Shown: positions 1 to 8,029 of the stretch, piece after piece
Layout: each line of letters opens with the position of its first letter
How positions within the stretch are numbered: the stretch's first letter is position 1
Virus record (IMG/VR): IMGVR_UViG_3300018023_000024
Span: 1 to 31,543 of that record
DNA length: 31,543 nucleotides
DNA from: a virus
Direction: 5' to 3' (one strand)
Program-made: the position numbers and the translations under genes
Notes under the pieces: generated by a model
The model's database searches: none
What the model was told of the DNA's origin: nothing
Seen by the model: the letters and a program-made list of their open reading frames with translations, nothing else

Positions 1-2
1 AT

Positions 3-536
3 GGTAGGTTGCTATCTCTGGATGGAGAATGGCAGCACACCAACTCTGACCTGTCTATTGGTCTTGGATTCAGCCCGGAAATCCTCATCGGTGAAGGACT
101 CTATTCCGGCAACAAAGTCCAGTGGTCTCGCACAGTGTACGTGGTTAATCGGGACGGAGACTTTGGACTAATTGAGTGCCCTTAATGTCACCAGTTCCAG
201 AGTCTCTATTTCCAAAGGGAGACTAGGGATTTCGATTGCTGTATCTGCGGTCTCCGCTTTGATGTGTACTTGGAGGATGGGTTGGTAAAGATGCAAGACC
301 ATCGAGAAGGCAACATTCCCACCCCTGGTACGTGCGTGGAGGATAACACCGGCAGATGGCATATCGGCATAGCCAAGGATGCTCCATGGTGGTGGAAGCG
401 CAAAGACATCCACCGGGACTTTAACCCCAAAACGGGCAGGGATGGTCATGACCATTATCCCTATGCCACGTTACCACCCCGTCCGCAACAGCCCGGTCCG
501 GGAGAGTGCGAAATGGAGGCCCCCAATGTCAAATAG
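3..536 (+). pseudogene. Zinc-ribbon protein interrupted by an in-frame TAA (5' partial)
   Basis: One reading frame runs from the window edge to 536 with a single stop, TAA at 183-185. The part before it ends ...DFGLIECP; the part after it begins CHQFQSLYF and continues to DCCICG. Read through the stop, this gives CPxCH followed about 17 residues later by CCIC, a normal two-knuckle zinc ribbon with the stop sitting at the x of CPxC. The downstream part has no good start of its own: the first in-frame candidate is GTG at 264, without an SD and already past the zinc ligands. The tail is rich in Trp, His and Pro and ends at 536. I infer a nonsense mutation, a sequencing error or programmed readthrough; TAA is used as an ordinary stop by other genes here. 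The function is unknown. Confidence 0.6.
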
Positions 537-577
537 CCTTTAGTGATTGGGTTGGTTATTTTCATTAAAATGACTAT

Positions 578-607
578 CAGCCCCTATATCAGAAAGAGAG
601 GGGGTTG
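578..607 (+). promoter_or_regulatory. Hairpin covering the SD of the HNH gene at 611
   Basis: CAGCCCC (578-584) pairs with GGGGTTG (601-607), seven pairs with one G-U, around a 16-base loop that starts TATATC. The 3' arm contains the G-run used as SD for the ATG at 611. A transcript starting upstream would hide the SD; one starting inside the loop would not. Confidence 0.55.
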
Positions 608-610
608 ATT

Positions 611-1195
611 ATGCCTACAGGGGTTTATGAGAGAACAGCAGAACAAAAACAGCGGTTAGCCCAATATGCTAACTGTAGAAAAGGTAAAAAGTATATAAAT
701 TCTCGGTTAACCTGCAAATATGGTCATCCGTTAACCGAAGACAATTTAACGGGAGGAAAGAGAAGGCGGTGTAAGATATGTCGCCGAAATATTGTTGAAA
801 AGTGGAGGCTTGCTAATCCTGAAAAGGTTGCAGCTAAAACTCGTCGGTGGAGAAAAAATAACACAGAAAAAGACAAGCTTATACGCCGACGTTCCGTTTT
901 AAAAAGGCAATATAAGTTAACTCCAGAAAAAGTAAAGGAAATGTTTGAATTACAGGGAAGAAAATGTGCTAACTTAGGGTGTGGTTCTACTTCACCGGGG
1001 CGGAGGGGGTGGGATTGGTCAATAGACCATAATCACACTACTTTGAAAGTGAGAGGAATCCTCTGTAATGGATGCAATGCTGCTTTGGGGTTTTTACACG
1101 AGAACAAGGAAAGAATTTTAGGATTGGCTGAATACCTTAAGAAATATGAGGAGGAAAAATGTTTGGACATTCTAACTGGGCTATCTTCGGCATAG
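611..1195 (+). CDS. HNH homing endonuclease, recombination endonuclease VII type
   Basis: Free-standing DNA endonuclease of the phage endonuclease VII-like HNH class. The start MPTGVYERT is typical of phage HNH proteins. Two N-terminal knuckles (C..H and CKIC) precede a basic linker. The nuclease core near the C-terminus shows CANLGC, then IDHNH, then RGILCNGCNAALG, the DHxH...RGxLCxxCN signature, followed by a helical tail. ATG 611 follows a G-run SD (600-604) at good spacing; a TTG at 605 in the same frame is less likely. It lies between the interrupted zinc-ribbon gene and the gene at 1159, and its last 37 bases overlap that gene's start. It is AT-rich compared with neighbours, as expected of an invader. 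No DNA target can be inferred. Confidence 0.9.
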   Translation: MPTGVYERTAEQKQRLAQYANCRKGKKYINSRLTCKYGHPLTEDNLTGGKRRRCKICRRNIVEKWRLANPEKVAAKTRRWRKNNTEKDKLIRRRSVLKRQYKLTPEKVKEMFELQGRKCANLGCGSTSPGRRGWDWSIDHNHTTLKVRGILCNGCNAALGFLHENKERILGLAEYLKKYEEEKCLDILTGLSSA

Positions 1196-2364
1196 AATCA
1201 GATTCTACAGTTTTTCAAAACAACCTTAATGGTGGTAATATTCAGGAGTTTCTACAAGCTACGGTTTTGGCTGAAACTAAGGGAACCGAAACTGAAAGCA
1301 TAGGCATAAATCCCTTCTTTAGCCCCCGCCTTGATGAGGAAAAGGAAGTTCCCCCCGCCTTAGACTTCTCATTGAGTAATGGATGTTATGGGTTTTGGCT
1401 AATAGTAAACGGGGGTAAAGACCTTCAAGACCCGATGTCAAAAAAGGAGGCACTCTCTTACCGAAATATGGGAAGACCCTTTAAGTTCCTCGCTAAAAAG
1501 GAAAAGGAGGTTATTGAAGAACAGGTCAATTCTTCTATTGTTACTTCTCGACAACAATTTCCCGTACTCTTGGATTTCCCACATGGGCAGGCGTTTATTG
1601 AGAATACTTCCAAAGATGTTATCCTTGCTCTACGGAACATCCTTGAGGATTTAGGTGTAAAGACGTTCTCCCTCTGCTGGTCGTTCGGGGGGGCGGAATG
1701 GCCGTCTTTCTTTTTGAACAAAATCTACAACGGGACTCGCTATTCAGCGGAGATGAAATCCCGTGCGGACGAGCTTGCCAAATTCCGCCCGGATGAAGTA
1801 GAGAAGCTGGAAGACAAAGAGATGGAAAAGATTGTTTCCGCTTTCTTCGCTTTCACACCCTTGGAGAATGAGTTTGTCGCCTGCCTCGGATGCCCGTCAC
1901 AGGTGCGCATCCATAAGGTCAGCGACCCTGTGGGGGTAACAAGTCCTTCCGTGGCGTTCACTCTGATGGAGATGACCAATGACCCCGAGCTTGCCGGGGC
2001 GAATCTTACCCTCGTGCAGCCGGTTGCCAAGAAGGTCAAGGGTGGCGGGGAGAAGATTGTCAACAAGCCTATCTTGAGCGTAGATATCAACCCCAATGTC
2101 AACAACTTCGACGCCGGGGCGGCATTGCTCCGGGGGTTCGACATGCCAGAATTCAGGAAGCATGTCAAGCTCGCCATCAAGGCGCAGGGCGGGTTGCAAA
2201 TCAAGGATTTCTGGGCTATCTGGCTAACCGATATGCATGATGCCACGCTCACCATCGTTGACAGCATTATCAACGCCTTGGCATTAGACGGTGCGGGAAA
2301 TTATGGACTGGCGGTGATTGGCACCGAAGCGGATTCCAGCGAGGAGATTAAGGATGAGTCTTGA
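1159..2364 (+). CDS. Possible RdgC-like DNA-binding protein
   Basis: A 401-residue soluble protein. The start is firm: GAGGAGG lies just before ATG 1159, inside the end of the upstream HNH gene. The middle section (about 110-180) has a basic helix KKEKEVIEEQV, then VLLDFPHGQAFI, then DVILALRNILEDLG. This resembles by eye the central part of the recombination-associated protein RdgC (helix, hydrophobic strand, 'WID..NGL..V', 'ALLRK.LG'). The likeness is limited and the protein is about 100 residues longer than RdgC, so the call is tentative. The C-terminal part is acidic. It overlaps the next gene by 11 bases, indicating one transcription unit with the genes at 2354, 2759 and 3254, which would suit a DNA replication or recombination role. 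Confidence 0.35.
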   Translation: MFGHSNWAIFGIESDSTVFQNNLNGGNIQEFLQATVLAETKGTETESIGINPFFSPRLDEEKEVPPALDFSLSNGCYGFWLIVNGGKDLQDPMSKKEALSYRNMGRPFKFLAKKEKEVIEEQVNSSIVTSRQQFPVLLDFPHGQAFIENTSKDVILALRNILEDLGVKTFSLCWSFGGAEWPSFFLNKIYNGTRYSAEMKSRADELAKFRPDEVEKLEDKEMEKIVSAFFAFTPLENEFVACLGCPSQVRIHKVSDPVGVTSPSVAFTLMEMTNDPELAGANLTLVQPVAKKVKGGGEKIVNKPILSVDINPNVNNFDAGAALLRGFDMPEFRKHVKLAIKAQGGLQIKDFWAIWLTDMHDATLTIVDSIINALALDGAGNYGLAVIGTEADSSEEIKDES

Positions 2365-2731
2365 TTTCTATCTTGAGTACCCGATAAACCGGCTGCGGAA
2401 CTGCCCGGAGTGCGGGTCTACTCTCCCTGAGTTGGATGAAAGGGAGGTTGTGTATGATAGCAATATCACTCACAATCTTGGCAGGATGGCAGTGGAAGCG
2501 GGTATTTATAAGCACCTCTGGCGACCCGAGGAGATTGGTATCACCAAGGCAGAGGGGCTTATTGAGCCGCTCACTAAGGCGATAGCTGAGATGAAGGCTG
2601 GCCCTGCCCGGTTTGAGAAATTCAATGCTTCCAACGGATGGGGATTGTACGTTCACTTTGTTCCCTTCGTGGAGGAAATTCTCGCAGCGTGTAAGAAACA
2701 CCCGAAGGCTTGCCCTCGGGCGTCAAGATAA
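2354..2731 (+). CDS. Conserved phage protein of unknown function
   Basis: A 125-residue protein starting MSLDFYLEYP, at ATG 2354 behind GAGGAG. It has CPECG near residue 16, then YDSNITHNLGRMA, AGIYKHLWRPEEIG and a C-terminal ACKKHP...SR. This layout (short zinc knuckle, 'NITHNL', 'LWRPEEIG', 'NGWG') is one I recognise from small proteins of unknown function in many unrelated phages. No catalytic motif is evident. An upstream in-frame start at 2318 lies within the preceding gene and lacks a suitable SD, so 2354 is preferred. Confidence 0.7.
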   Translation: MSLDFYLEYPINRLRNCPECGSTLPELDEREVVYDSNITHNLGRMAVEAGIYKHLWRPEEIGITKAEGLIEPLTKAIAEMKAGPARFEKFNASNGWGLYVHFVPFVEEILAACKKHPKACPRASR

Positions 2732-2733
2732 CG

Positions 2734-2744
2734 CAGTATTATAC
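2734..2744 (+). promoter_or_regulatory. GTAT-T-ATAC promoter-like element before the Nudix gene
   Basis: CAGTATTATAC lies four bases before the SD AGGAGG of the gene at 2759. The core GTATTATAC is palindromic around one T. The same word occurs at 5151 and, with small changes, at 9551 and 14312, always between genes. Promoter versus operator cannot be decided from sequence. Confidence 0.4.
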
Positions 2745-2758
2745 AAAGGAGGCCAGTC

Positions 2759-3235
2759 ATGGCAGTCGAAAAAGACTTTGATGAGGGGGAGACATATATC
2801 TCCCTGCCACAGGCAGAGGTAGCTGTAATCGTCATGGATGAACACGGGTTGGTGCTTCTCGGCAAAGCCAAGGAAGGCATCGACAAAGACCGGATAACCG
2901 TTCCCATCGGTCAAATCATGTCCTTCGAGTCGTTCTTTGAAACGTCCCGTCGTCTTGCTATCGAGTGGTCCGGGGTGGACATTGACCCTCAGCACGCCCT
3001 GTTTGTGTGCGAGGAAATTCGACAGGACCAACAGGTCCATCGGCTGGTGGTGTTCGTGTTCGCCAAGCGCATGGGCAGGATTTCCGGTAACTCCGATGCT
3101 CTATGGGTTGATGTCCGGGACCTCGGTCAATATCAAGACGAGATGACTGACATCGCCGTGGAGGGATTCCAGAAGCTCAGCACCGTCCTGCAAAGGCAGG
3201 CGGCTCACGTTGCCTCTATTCCCAAACAAGCATAG
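2759..3235 (+). CDS. Nudix-fold protein with a degenerate Nudix box
   Basis: A 158-residue protein with a Nudix-like layout: strand VAVIVMDEHGLVLLGKA near residue 22, then the helix region starting at GQIMSFE, then VHRLVVFVFAKR, then ALWVDVRDL. The Nudix consensus GX5EX7REUXEEXGU is matched only partly: G and the first E are present, R is present, but REUxEE reads RLAIEW, so two of the three metal-binding glutamates of the helix are replaced by Leu and Trp. It may therefore bind a nucleotide or ADP-ribose derivative rather than hydrolyse it. ATG 2759 has an excellent SD (AGGAGG). It is followed after 18 bases by the clamp-loader gene, so the two are probably co-transcribed. Confidence 0.65.
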   Translation: MAVEKDFDEGETYISLPQAEVAVIVMDEHGLVLLGKAKEGIDKDRITVPIGQIMSFESFFETSRRLAIEWSGVDIDPQHALFVCEEIRQDQQVHRLVVFVFAKRMGRISGNSDALWVDVRDLGQYQDEMTDIAVEGFQKLSTVLQRQAAHVASIPKQA

Positions 3236-3253
3236 GAGAGGTAACGTAACGCT

Positions 3254-4360
3254 ATGAATCTAATCTCCTTTCGTCCCACGGCTTGGAGCGAAGTCGTGGG
3301 ACAAGACAGAGTCGTATCCTTACTCAAGAGTCTCCTGACTACGGGAAAGTTTCTTCCTCGTGGTTTCATCCTCAAAGGTCCATGGGGCCTTGGGAAAACC
3401 TCTGTGGCCTACCTTCTTTCCCGTGCGCTCATGTGCGCCGGGAGTGACCCACTGGGTTGTGGAACGTGCCCCTCCTGTCGCTTCATCGACCAAGAGACAA
3501 TTGAGCATGACGCCGACTTCTTTGAAACGGATGCTGCTGAACACCCCGGCGTGCAAGATGCCCGCAATTTAATGGACTGCATGGCGCAGCCGCCCATCAC
3601 TGGGAAGCGCCGGGTCGCTGTGATTGATGAAGCCCATCGGCTTTCTTCGGAAGCTTGGGATGTTTTCCTCAAGCCACTGGAGCGCCCCGACACTGACAGT
3701 ATCTTCATGTTCGTTACCACCGATGACAACCGCATCCCCAAGACCATCCAGTCCCGCTGTTTGCCGCTGACTTTCTATCGTGCCACAGACGACGTGATTA
3801 CCGGCCTGATGGCGAGCATAGCCTCCCGTAACGGCATTGACTATGAACTTGATGCTATCAAGGACATCGCCAAACACTCCAAAGGCATCATAAGGGAGGC
3901 GGTCCGTTGGCTGGGATTCGCCGCCGCACTGGGCAAGGTGAACAGGGAGAACGTTGACAAGGTTCTGGATAATCCCCTAGAAAGCGTATGCTACAGCATC
4001 CTGCTGGCTATAAGCCATGGGGACCAAGCCGCTGCCGTCAAGCTTGCCGACGATGGCGCACGGGTAGCGCTTCCAACCAAGGTCATTGAAACTACCTTTT
4101 CCCTTTATGCCAAGTCCCCATGGTCGGAGCCAGCCTCGGAGCTTGCTCGTATTGCTGAGACGCTCCCCAACATTAAGGAGACTTCCGCTATATTTCTCAA
4201 ATGGTTAGCGACCCCGTTCATTCCCGCTGATGCCCTCCCCCTTTTTGTGTACGAGCTTATGGCGGCGGCGAGAATCCTCAAATCAGTCAAGCCGCCGACC
4301 AATGCTCCAAGCAAGAATTTCTCTTCCAGCCAAGCCATCCTGAAAGGTGAAGTTTTGTAA
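3254..4360 (+). CDS. dnaX: DnaX-like clamp-loader AAA+ ATPase (DNA polymerase III gamma/tau type)
   Basis: Loads the sliding clamp during phage DNA replication, by family. Motifs in order: FRPTAWSEVVGQ (residues 6-17, the DnaX box), Walker A GPWGLGKT (42-49), four zinc cysteines C61, C69, C72 and C75 in the DnaX spacing, Walker B VAVIDEAH (121-128), sensor 1 VTTDD (154-158) and SRC (167-169) with the arginine finger. A helical lid and collar region follow. At 368 residues it matches a gamma-type core without a long tau tail. No delta or delta-prime gene is visible, so the phage may use host subunits or encode them elsewhere. The stop is TAA, an ordinary use of that codon in this genome. A GIY-YIG gene follows directly. 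Confidence 0.85.
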   Translation: MNLISFRPTAWSEVVGQDRVVSLLKSLLTTGKFLPRGFILKGPWGLGKTSVAYLLSRALMCAGSDPLGCGTCPSCRFIDQETIEHDADFFETDAAEHPGVQDARNLMDCMAQPPITGKRRVAVIDEAHRLSSEAWDVFLKPLERPDTDSIFMFVTTDDNRIPKTIQSRCLPLTFYRATDDVITGLMASIASRNGIDYELDAIKDIAKHSKGIIREAVRWLGFAAALGKVNRENVDKVLDNPLESVCYSILLAISHGDQAAAVKLADDGARVALPTKVIETTFSLYAKSPWSEPASELARIAETLPNIKETSAIFLKWLATPFIPADALPLFVYELMAAARILKSVKPPTNAPSKNFSSSQAILKGEVL

Positions 4361-4365
4361 AAAAC

Positions 4366-4395
4366 AACTTCCTAATCCTTAATCGGGAAGAAGTT
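4366..4395 (+). promoter_or_regulatory. Hairpin abutting the start codon of the GIY-YIG gene at 4396
   Basis: AACTTC (4366-4371) pairs with GAAGTT (4390-4395), directly next to ATG 4396. The 18-base loop contains CCTTAATC and the GGGAAG used as SD. A nested alternative pairs CTTCC with GGAAG. No clear TATA lies in the loop. Confidence 0.45.
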
Positions 4396-5145
4396 ATGTT
4401 CATTTATCTCATTGTTAACCACGAGACCGGTAAGTACTATGTCGGTCAGCATAAGGGGAACAATCTAAAGAAATATCTTCAGCAGAAGTTTCACCACGCC
4501 CAAAGAGGTATCTCAAACCAATCTCGCCTTTATCAGTCTATGCGAGCACACTCAGACCCCTCTTCTTGGTCCATACACGCCCTCCGGGCCGACATCACTG
4601 ACCGAGAAGAGCTTGACCAAACTGAACGGGATTTCATCAAGTTCCTGCGGTCGCAGGACCCTGAGTATGGGTACAATATATGCCGGGGTGGGGAGGGAAG
4701 AACCGGACCCCTTTCAGATGAAACTCGTAAGAAGATTGGAGAAGGTAATAAGGCTGCTTGGGCTAATCCAGAGACTAAACAGTCCCGCATTGACAGCATA
4801 CGGAAATGTATGTGTAACCGAGAGGTGTCTCAGGAAACAAGACAAAAATTGAGCAATGCATTAACGGGCAGAGAAGTTCCAATTGAGGAAAGAATCAAGA
4901 TGAGTAAAGTAGCGAAAGGAAGAAAGCAGGCTCCCGAATGCACTGCTAAAATATCCGCATCCAATCGTGGTAGAAAACGGTCGGAAGAATTCCGTGCTAA
5001 GTGCAGACAGAGGGTTGTGTCAGATGAGACTAGAGCCAAACTTAGTAAAATAGCGAGTGCGAGACGGCTTTCTCCCGAGATACGTGCCAAAATCAGTAAA
5101 AGCACACAGGGAAGACAACGGGATAAGCTAGGACGTTTGCGCTAA
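4396..5145 (+). CDS. GIY-YIG homing endonuclease with NUMOD3 repeats
   Basis: Free-standing site-specific endonuclease. The GIY-YIG domain occupies about residues 1-105: FIYLIVNHETGKYYVGQ (the GIY and YIG strands), IHALRAD with the catalytic Arg, ERDFIKFL with the metal-binding Glu, and GYNICRGGEG. The rest is a string of short NUMOD3-type DNA-binding motifs: LSDETRKKIG, VSQETRQKLS, SPEIRAKIS and related copies, each with a basic GR or GK turn. It is a close paralogue of the genes at 21892 and 30940 in the N-terminal 100 residues. It sits between the dnaX-like and nusG-like genes without breaking either and is AT-richer than both. Its start codon lies against a hairpin. Confidence 0.92.
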   Translation: MFIYLIVNHETGKYYVGQHKGNNLKKYLQQKFHHAQRGISNQSRLYQSMRAHSDPSSWSIHALRADITDREELDQTERDFIKFLRSQDPEYGYNICRGGEGRTGPLSDETRKKIGEGNKAAWANPETKQSRIDSIRKCMCNREVSQETRQKLSNALTGREVPIEERIKMSKVAKGRKQAPECTAKISASNRGRKRSEEFRAKCRQRVVSDETRAKLSKIASARRLSPEIRAKISKSTQGRQRDKLGRLR

Positions 5146-5150
5146 ACAAT

Positions 5151-5163
5151 CAGTATTATACTG
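5151..5163 (+). promoter_or_regulatory. Palindromic CAGTAT-T-ATACTG element before the nusG-like gene
   Basis: CAGTATTATACTG is a 13-base palindrome (arms of six around one T), two bases before the SD GGAGGA of the gene at 5173. It is the most complete copy of the element also seen at 2734 and 9551. It could be a phage promoter or a regulator-binding site. Confidence 0.45.
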
Positions 5164-5172
5164 TGGAGGACC

Positions 5173-6357
5173 ATGTTACTAACATATAGAGACTGCTCCA
5201 AGCTGAAAGGCAAGGAGTGGTGTATGCTGGAAGTTCGCAGCGAGAAGACCATCGAACCCACCCTACGCCGGATAGGCAAACAAATACCTCAGATTTTTCG
5301 AGAAGATGCTGTGGAATTGTTCATACCGGTAGGTCACCGGGACCTTGACGTTTTTGACCTCACGGCGGCGGCGTACCTCTTTGTCCGCAGTGATAGTTTC
5401 CAAGGGCTATTGCGGCTAAAGACCATCACGGGTGTGGTGTCTCTGGTCACTGAGGGAGATTCAAACCGGCCAAATAAGGTAATAAGAGTCTCCGACACGG
5501 AAGTTCAGAAGCTTATGTCCCCTGCCGAGAAGCAGTTCAGGGAACACTCCTCCGGGGTAGAGGTGGGGTCCTTTGTCCGGGTTCTTAACGGCGAGACCCG
5601 AGATTTCTGTGGGACGGTAACAGCTATTGGAGCCGGGCGGGCGGTCATTCGCATAACCTTGAAGACCAAGAGTATCATGCTGGAGACCCCTGTTCGGAAC
5701 CTCCTCAACCTCTCCTATGTTCCCAAAGACATACGAACTTACTACTATTGTCCCCTTGTTTCCACCCTCAAGGAAGATGACGAAAAGGAAGGAGAAAAGG
5801 CCCTCTCCGAACTTTATGCTGAGTTCGACGCCGAAGAGGCTGAGGCGCTCAAGGAAGCAACTACCGAAAAAGAGATTGGGGAAATCAAGGACTCCACTGT
5901 CCGCAGGAAGTTTGCCGCCGCCAGCCGGGCGAAGGATATCAAGGAGGCTTTAAGCCTCATCCGGGAAGACACCAAGCTGGGAGAGTCTCCCCTCGTTCCC
6001 ACCGCCAAGCGGAAAGACCAGCACGAGCCGCTCAAGAAGTCCCGGCAGAAGACGGTCACAGCCCTTGTGCGCAAACTCATTCTCGTGGATGGCATCCACG
6101 TTCCCTCCACCATCGCTGCCAAAATTGTGGAGGCCATCAAGAAAGGGGAAGTCAAATCCCCTAAGAACTACTTCATTATTTACACAATAGTGAAGGATAA
6201 CGTCATGAAGCACTGGGTGAAAAAGGAAAATCCAGCCTTCAAAAACTACCGGGAAGTGGTGAAGAAGTATGGAGATACCTATAAGTTTTCCGCTAAACAG
6301 ATGGCAAAGGTGGACCCCTCACTACCAATTCCTTTAGGTAGCAGCAAAGAGGAGTAG
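5173..6357 (+). CDS. NusG-like transcription factor with long C-terminal extension
   Basis: Probably acts on RNA polymerase as an elongation, anti-termination or host take-over factor. Residues 15-118 read like an NGN domain: EWCMLEVRSEKTIEPTLRRI, then VELFIPVGHRD, then AYLFVRSD, then TGVVSLVT. Residues 128-182 read like a KOW domain: VEVGSFVRVLNG, then CGTVTAIGAGRAVIRITL, then VRNLL. A further ~210 residues, highly charged and helical with a Lys-rich end, are not part of NusG or RfaH and look unique. An SD (GGAGGA) fixes ATG 5173. The gene follows a GIY-YIG insertion and carries its own palindromic element upstream, so it may be regulated separately from dnaX. Confidence in the NGN-KOW order is fair; the exact role is inferred. 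Confidence 0.6.
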   Translation: MLLTYRDCSKLKGKEWCMLEVRSEKTIEPTLRRIGKQIPQIFREDAVELFIPVGHRDLDVFDLTAAAYLFVRSDSFQGLLRLKTITGVVSLVTEGDSNRPNKVIRVSDTEVQKLMSPAEKQFREHSSGVEVGSFVRVLNGETRDFCGTVTAIGAGRAVIRITLKTKSIMLETPVRNLLNLSYVPKDIRTYYYCPLVSTLKEDDEKEGEKALSELYAEFDAEEAEALKEATTEKEIGEIKDSTVRRKFAAASRAKDIKEALSLIREDTKLGESPLVPTAKRKDQHEPLKKSRQKTVTALVRKLILVDGIHVPSTIAAKIVEAIKKGEVKSPKNYFIIYTIVKDNVMKHWVKKENPAFKNYREVVKKYGDTYKFSAKQMAKVDPSLPIPLGSSKEE

Positions 6358-6361
6358 AATC

Positions 6362-7267
6362 ATGAGTAATATCGCACCCACGGGAACCACGGGATATATG
6401 GGCAACACGGGATATACGGGTCCATTGTCGCCCCCGGCCCCGGTCGCCCCCACCGTAACTGTGCCGCAGGAAATTTTGAATAAGATGGTGAACCACCATA
6501 TCACGCTCAACTATGTCATCGTTCTCATCCTGTTTTTTGTTCTCACCTGTGGCGGCGTAGGAGCGTACTACGGCCTTAAAGGATATGACAAACTCATGCA
6601 GCGGGCGGAGGCTTCTGAGAAGCTCATGGTTCAGTATGAGCAGTCGTGGAAGCAGGCCGACAGCCAGTATCAGAAGGAGGCGACGGAACATGCCGCTGAC
6701 CGGGCGCAATGGGCCACACAGATTGCCGCCGCCAACGCCAAGGAAGCTGGCCTCATTCAGCAACTAAAAGACCTCAACACCAAGGTTGACCAGTCCATTA
6801 CCGCCGTTCTCCAGCCGGGCAAGTCGGCACAGGAAGTATTCGGGGACTTGAAGGATTCTTACAAGAACACCCCGCTGCCGCTCACACTTAACGTATCCGC
6901 CGACCCGGCGACGAAAGAACAGTTGCTCACCTTCCCCATCACCATCGTGCAGCAGTTTACCGCCACGAAACTGGACCGGGACCGGCTGGCAAGTAACGTG
7001 GACAACCTTAACCAACAGATAACAACCAAGAACCAGACCATTGACGGTCTGACCAAGACCAACGCCAGCCTGACTACGGATTTCAATGCTCTTCGGGCCG
7101 ATGATGACAAGCTTAAGCTCGCCAACGGGCAGTGCCAAGACACTGTGAAGAAGTACAAGGCAGTATCCGTCAAGACGAGATGGCAGAAAATTTGGGCGGG
7201 CACCAAAAAGGGTGCGGAGATTGCCGGGGCGCTATTAGCCGGTTATGAACTGGGGAAACACTTATGA
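6362..7267 (+). CDS. Membrane-anchored coiled-coil protein with Gly-Thr-rich N-terminus
   Basis: 301 residues. The first 25 contain collagen-like repeats (PTGTTGYMGNTGYTGP). One clear transmembrane helix follows at about 47-72 (YVIVLILFFVLTCGGVGAYYG). The remainder is mostly coiled coil (AEASEKLM...QYEQSWKQ..., then DRLASNVDNLNQQITTKN...), and a small hydrophobic, Ala/Gly-rich end GAEIAGALLAGYELGKHL closes the protein. N-terminal anchor plus periplasmic coiled coil resembles an inner-membrane spanin, but no partner lipoprotein is visible, so a virion or membrane-remodelling role is equally possible. The SD GAGGAG overlaps the previous stop, and its own stop overlaps the next start (ATGA), showing translational coupling. 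Confidence 0.55.
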   Translation: MSNIAPTGTTGYMGNTGYTGPLSPPAPVAPTVTVPQEILNKMVNHHITLNYVIVLILFFVLTCGGVGAYYGLKGYDKLMQRAEASEKLMVQYEQSWKQADSQYQKEATEHAADRAQWATQIAAANAKEAGLIQQLKDLNTKVDQSITAVLQPGKSAQEVFGDLKDSYKNTPLPLTLNVSADPATKEQLLTFPITIVQQFTATKLDRDRLASNVDNLNQQITTKNQTIDGLTKTNASLTTDFNALRADDDKLKLANGQCQDTVKKYKAVSVKTRWQKIWAGTKKGAEIAGALLAGYELGKHL

Positions 7268-7467
7268 AATTAGAGATTTACAGTACTATCAATCAGAAGA
7301 AGTTCATCGCCAGTGACCCGGAAGATGACCACGCACCACTCCTCTCATTGGAGTTCTACAACGATATGTCCAGCGGCATCCTCTACGAGGATAAGCTTGA
7401 AATCGCCAAGAAGGTGCTGACCGACGCCTCTGAACTGTGCTTCAAAGCACTCATGAAGGGAGTTTAA
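7264..7467 (+). CDS. Small protein of unknown function (67 residues)
   Basis: Not recognised. It starts with ATG 7264 in an ATGA overlap with the preceding stop, and GGGGAAA lies upstream. It is a compact, mixed-charge soluble protein beginning MKLEIYS and ending ALMKGV, with no signal or membrane segment. The next gene starts two bases after its stop, so it belongs to a three-gene coupled unit (6362-8029). Confidence 0.6.
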   Translation: MKLEIYSTINQKKFIASDPEDDHAPLLSLEFYNDMSSGILYEDKLEIAKKVLTDASELCFKALMKGV

Positions 7468-7468
7468 G

Positions 7469-8029
7469 ATGAAAGTAGAAAGCCTTAGTATTCATAGGAT
7501 TAGCGTAAAGCTATCATGTGGCTGCGGGGTCATTGCCGACTTCAAAGACAGGCTTTGCAAGGAGCCATTCGCTCCCTTACCCAACAAGGAGGGTGAGGAA
7601 GTGGTGGAAGCCAGCAAGGTCTATGACATCTGTAAGAAGCACGCCAAGGACCCGCAGCGCTCCATGTTGGAGTTTATGATGGCGGAGCGTCTGGAAGAGG
7701 CCGTTGCGGAGGCGCAGAAGGCTCCAGCAGCGCCTCAGAGGCTTGTTGCCGGTGTACCCATGGCTCCGACCGAGAACTTTGATGGTGAGGCCGTACAGAA
7801 GGTTGCCGCCCTCGCCGGGCCGAAGCGCCCGCCCATCGTTAAGACCATCAAGCGGAATCAGGAGCAGCTTGCCGCAGCCGGGGCGGCGGTAGACCGGGAG
7901 TTGGCTGGTGTGGCGGCAGAAGAATCCGGGGTAGCTTTTGCTGCGGATGGACCAGCACAATCTTTGGACCAGTTGTTGGATGATAGTGACCCGACCGAAA
8001 ACAAGAATTTGACGCAGGCCAAGGATTAG
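7469..8029 (+). CDS. Unknown protein with N-terminal Cys motif and Ala/Pro-rich disordered tail
   Basis: 186 residues. The first ~75 look folded, with CGCG near residue 17, C30 and a CKKH near residue 52 that could bind zinc. The rest is low-complexity Ala, Pro, Glu and Asp (for example AAAGAAVDRELAGVAAEE). Not recognised as a family. SD AGGGAG is upstream. It ends convergently against the leftward gene at 8026-8241, overlapping by four bases. Confidence 0.6.
   Translation: MKVESLSIHRISVKLSCGCGVIADFKDRLCKEPFAPLPNKEGEEVVEASKVYDICKKHAKDPQRSMLEFMMAERLEEAVAEAQKAPAAPQRLVAGVPMAPTENFDGEAVQKVAALAGPKRPPIVKTIKRNQEQLAAAGAAVDRELAGVAAEESGVAFAADGPAQSLDQLLDDSDPTENKNLTQAKD

Noticed and set aside
1-171. Frame-1 reading from the first ATG of the window
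   Set aside because: The product is Ser/Thr/Leu-rich and unstructured, while frame 3 gives a sensible strand-rich protein leading into the zinc motif.
183-185. General reassignment of TAA as a sense codon
   Set aside because: TAA ends several intact genes, for example at 4358-4360 and 12413-12415, so it works as an ordinary stop here.
4700-5140. CRISPR-like or tandem DNA repeat in the GIY-YIG gene
   Set aside because: The repetition is at protein level (NUMOD3 motifs) with divergent DNA; there are no uniform repeats with spacers.
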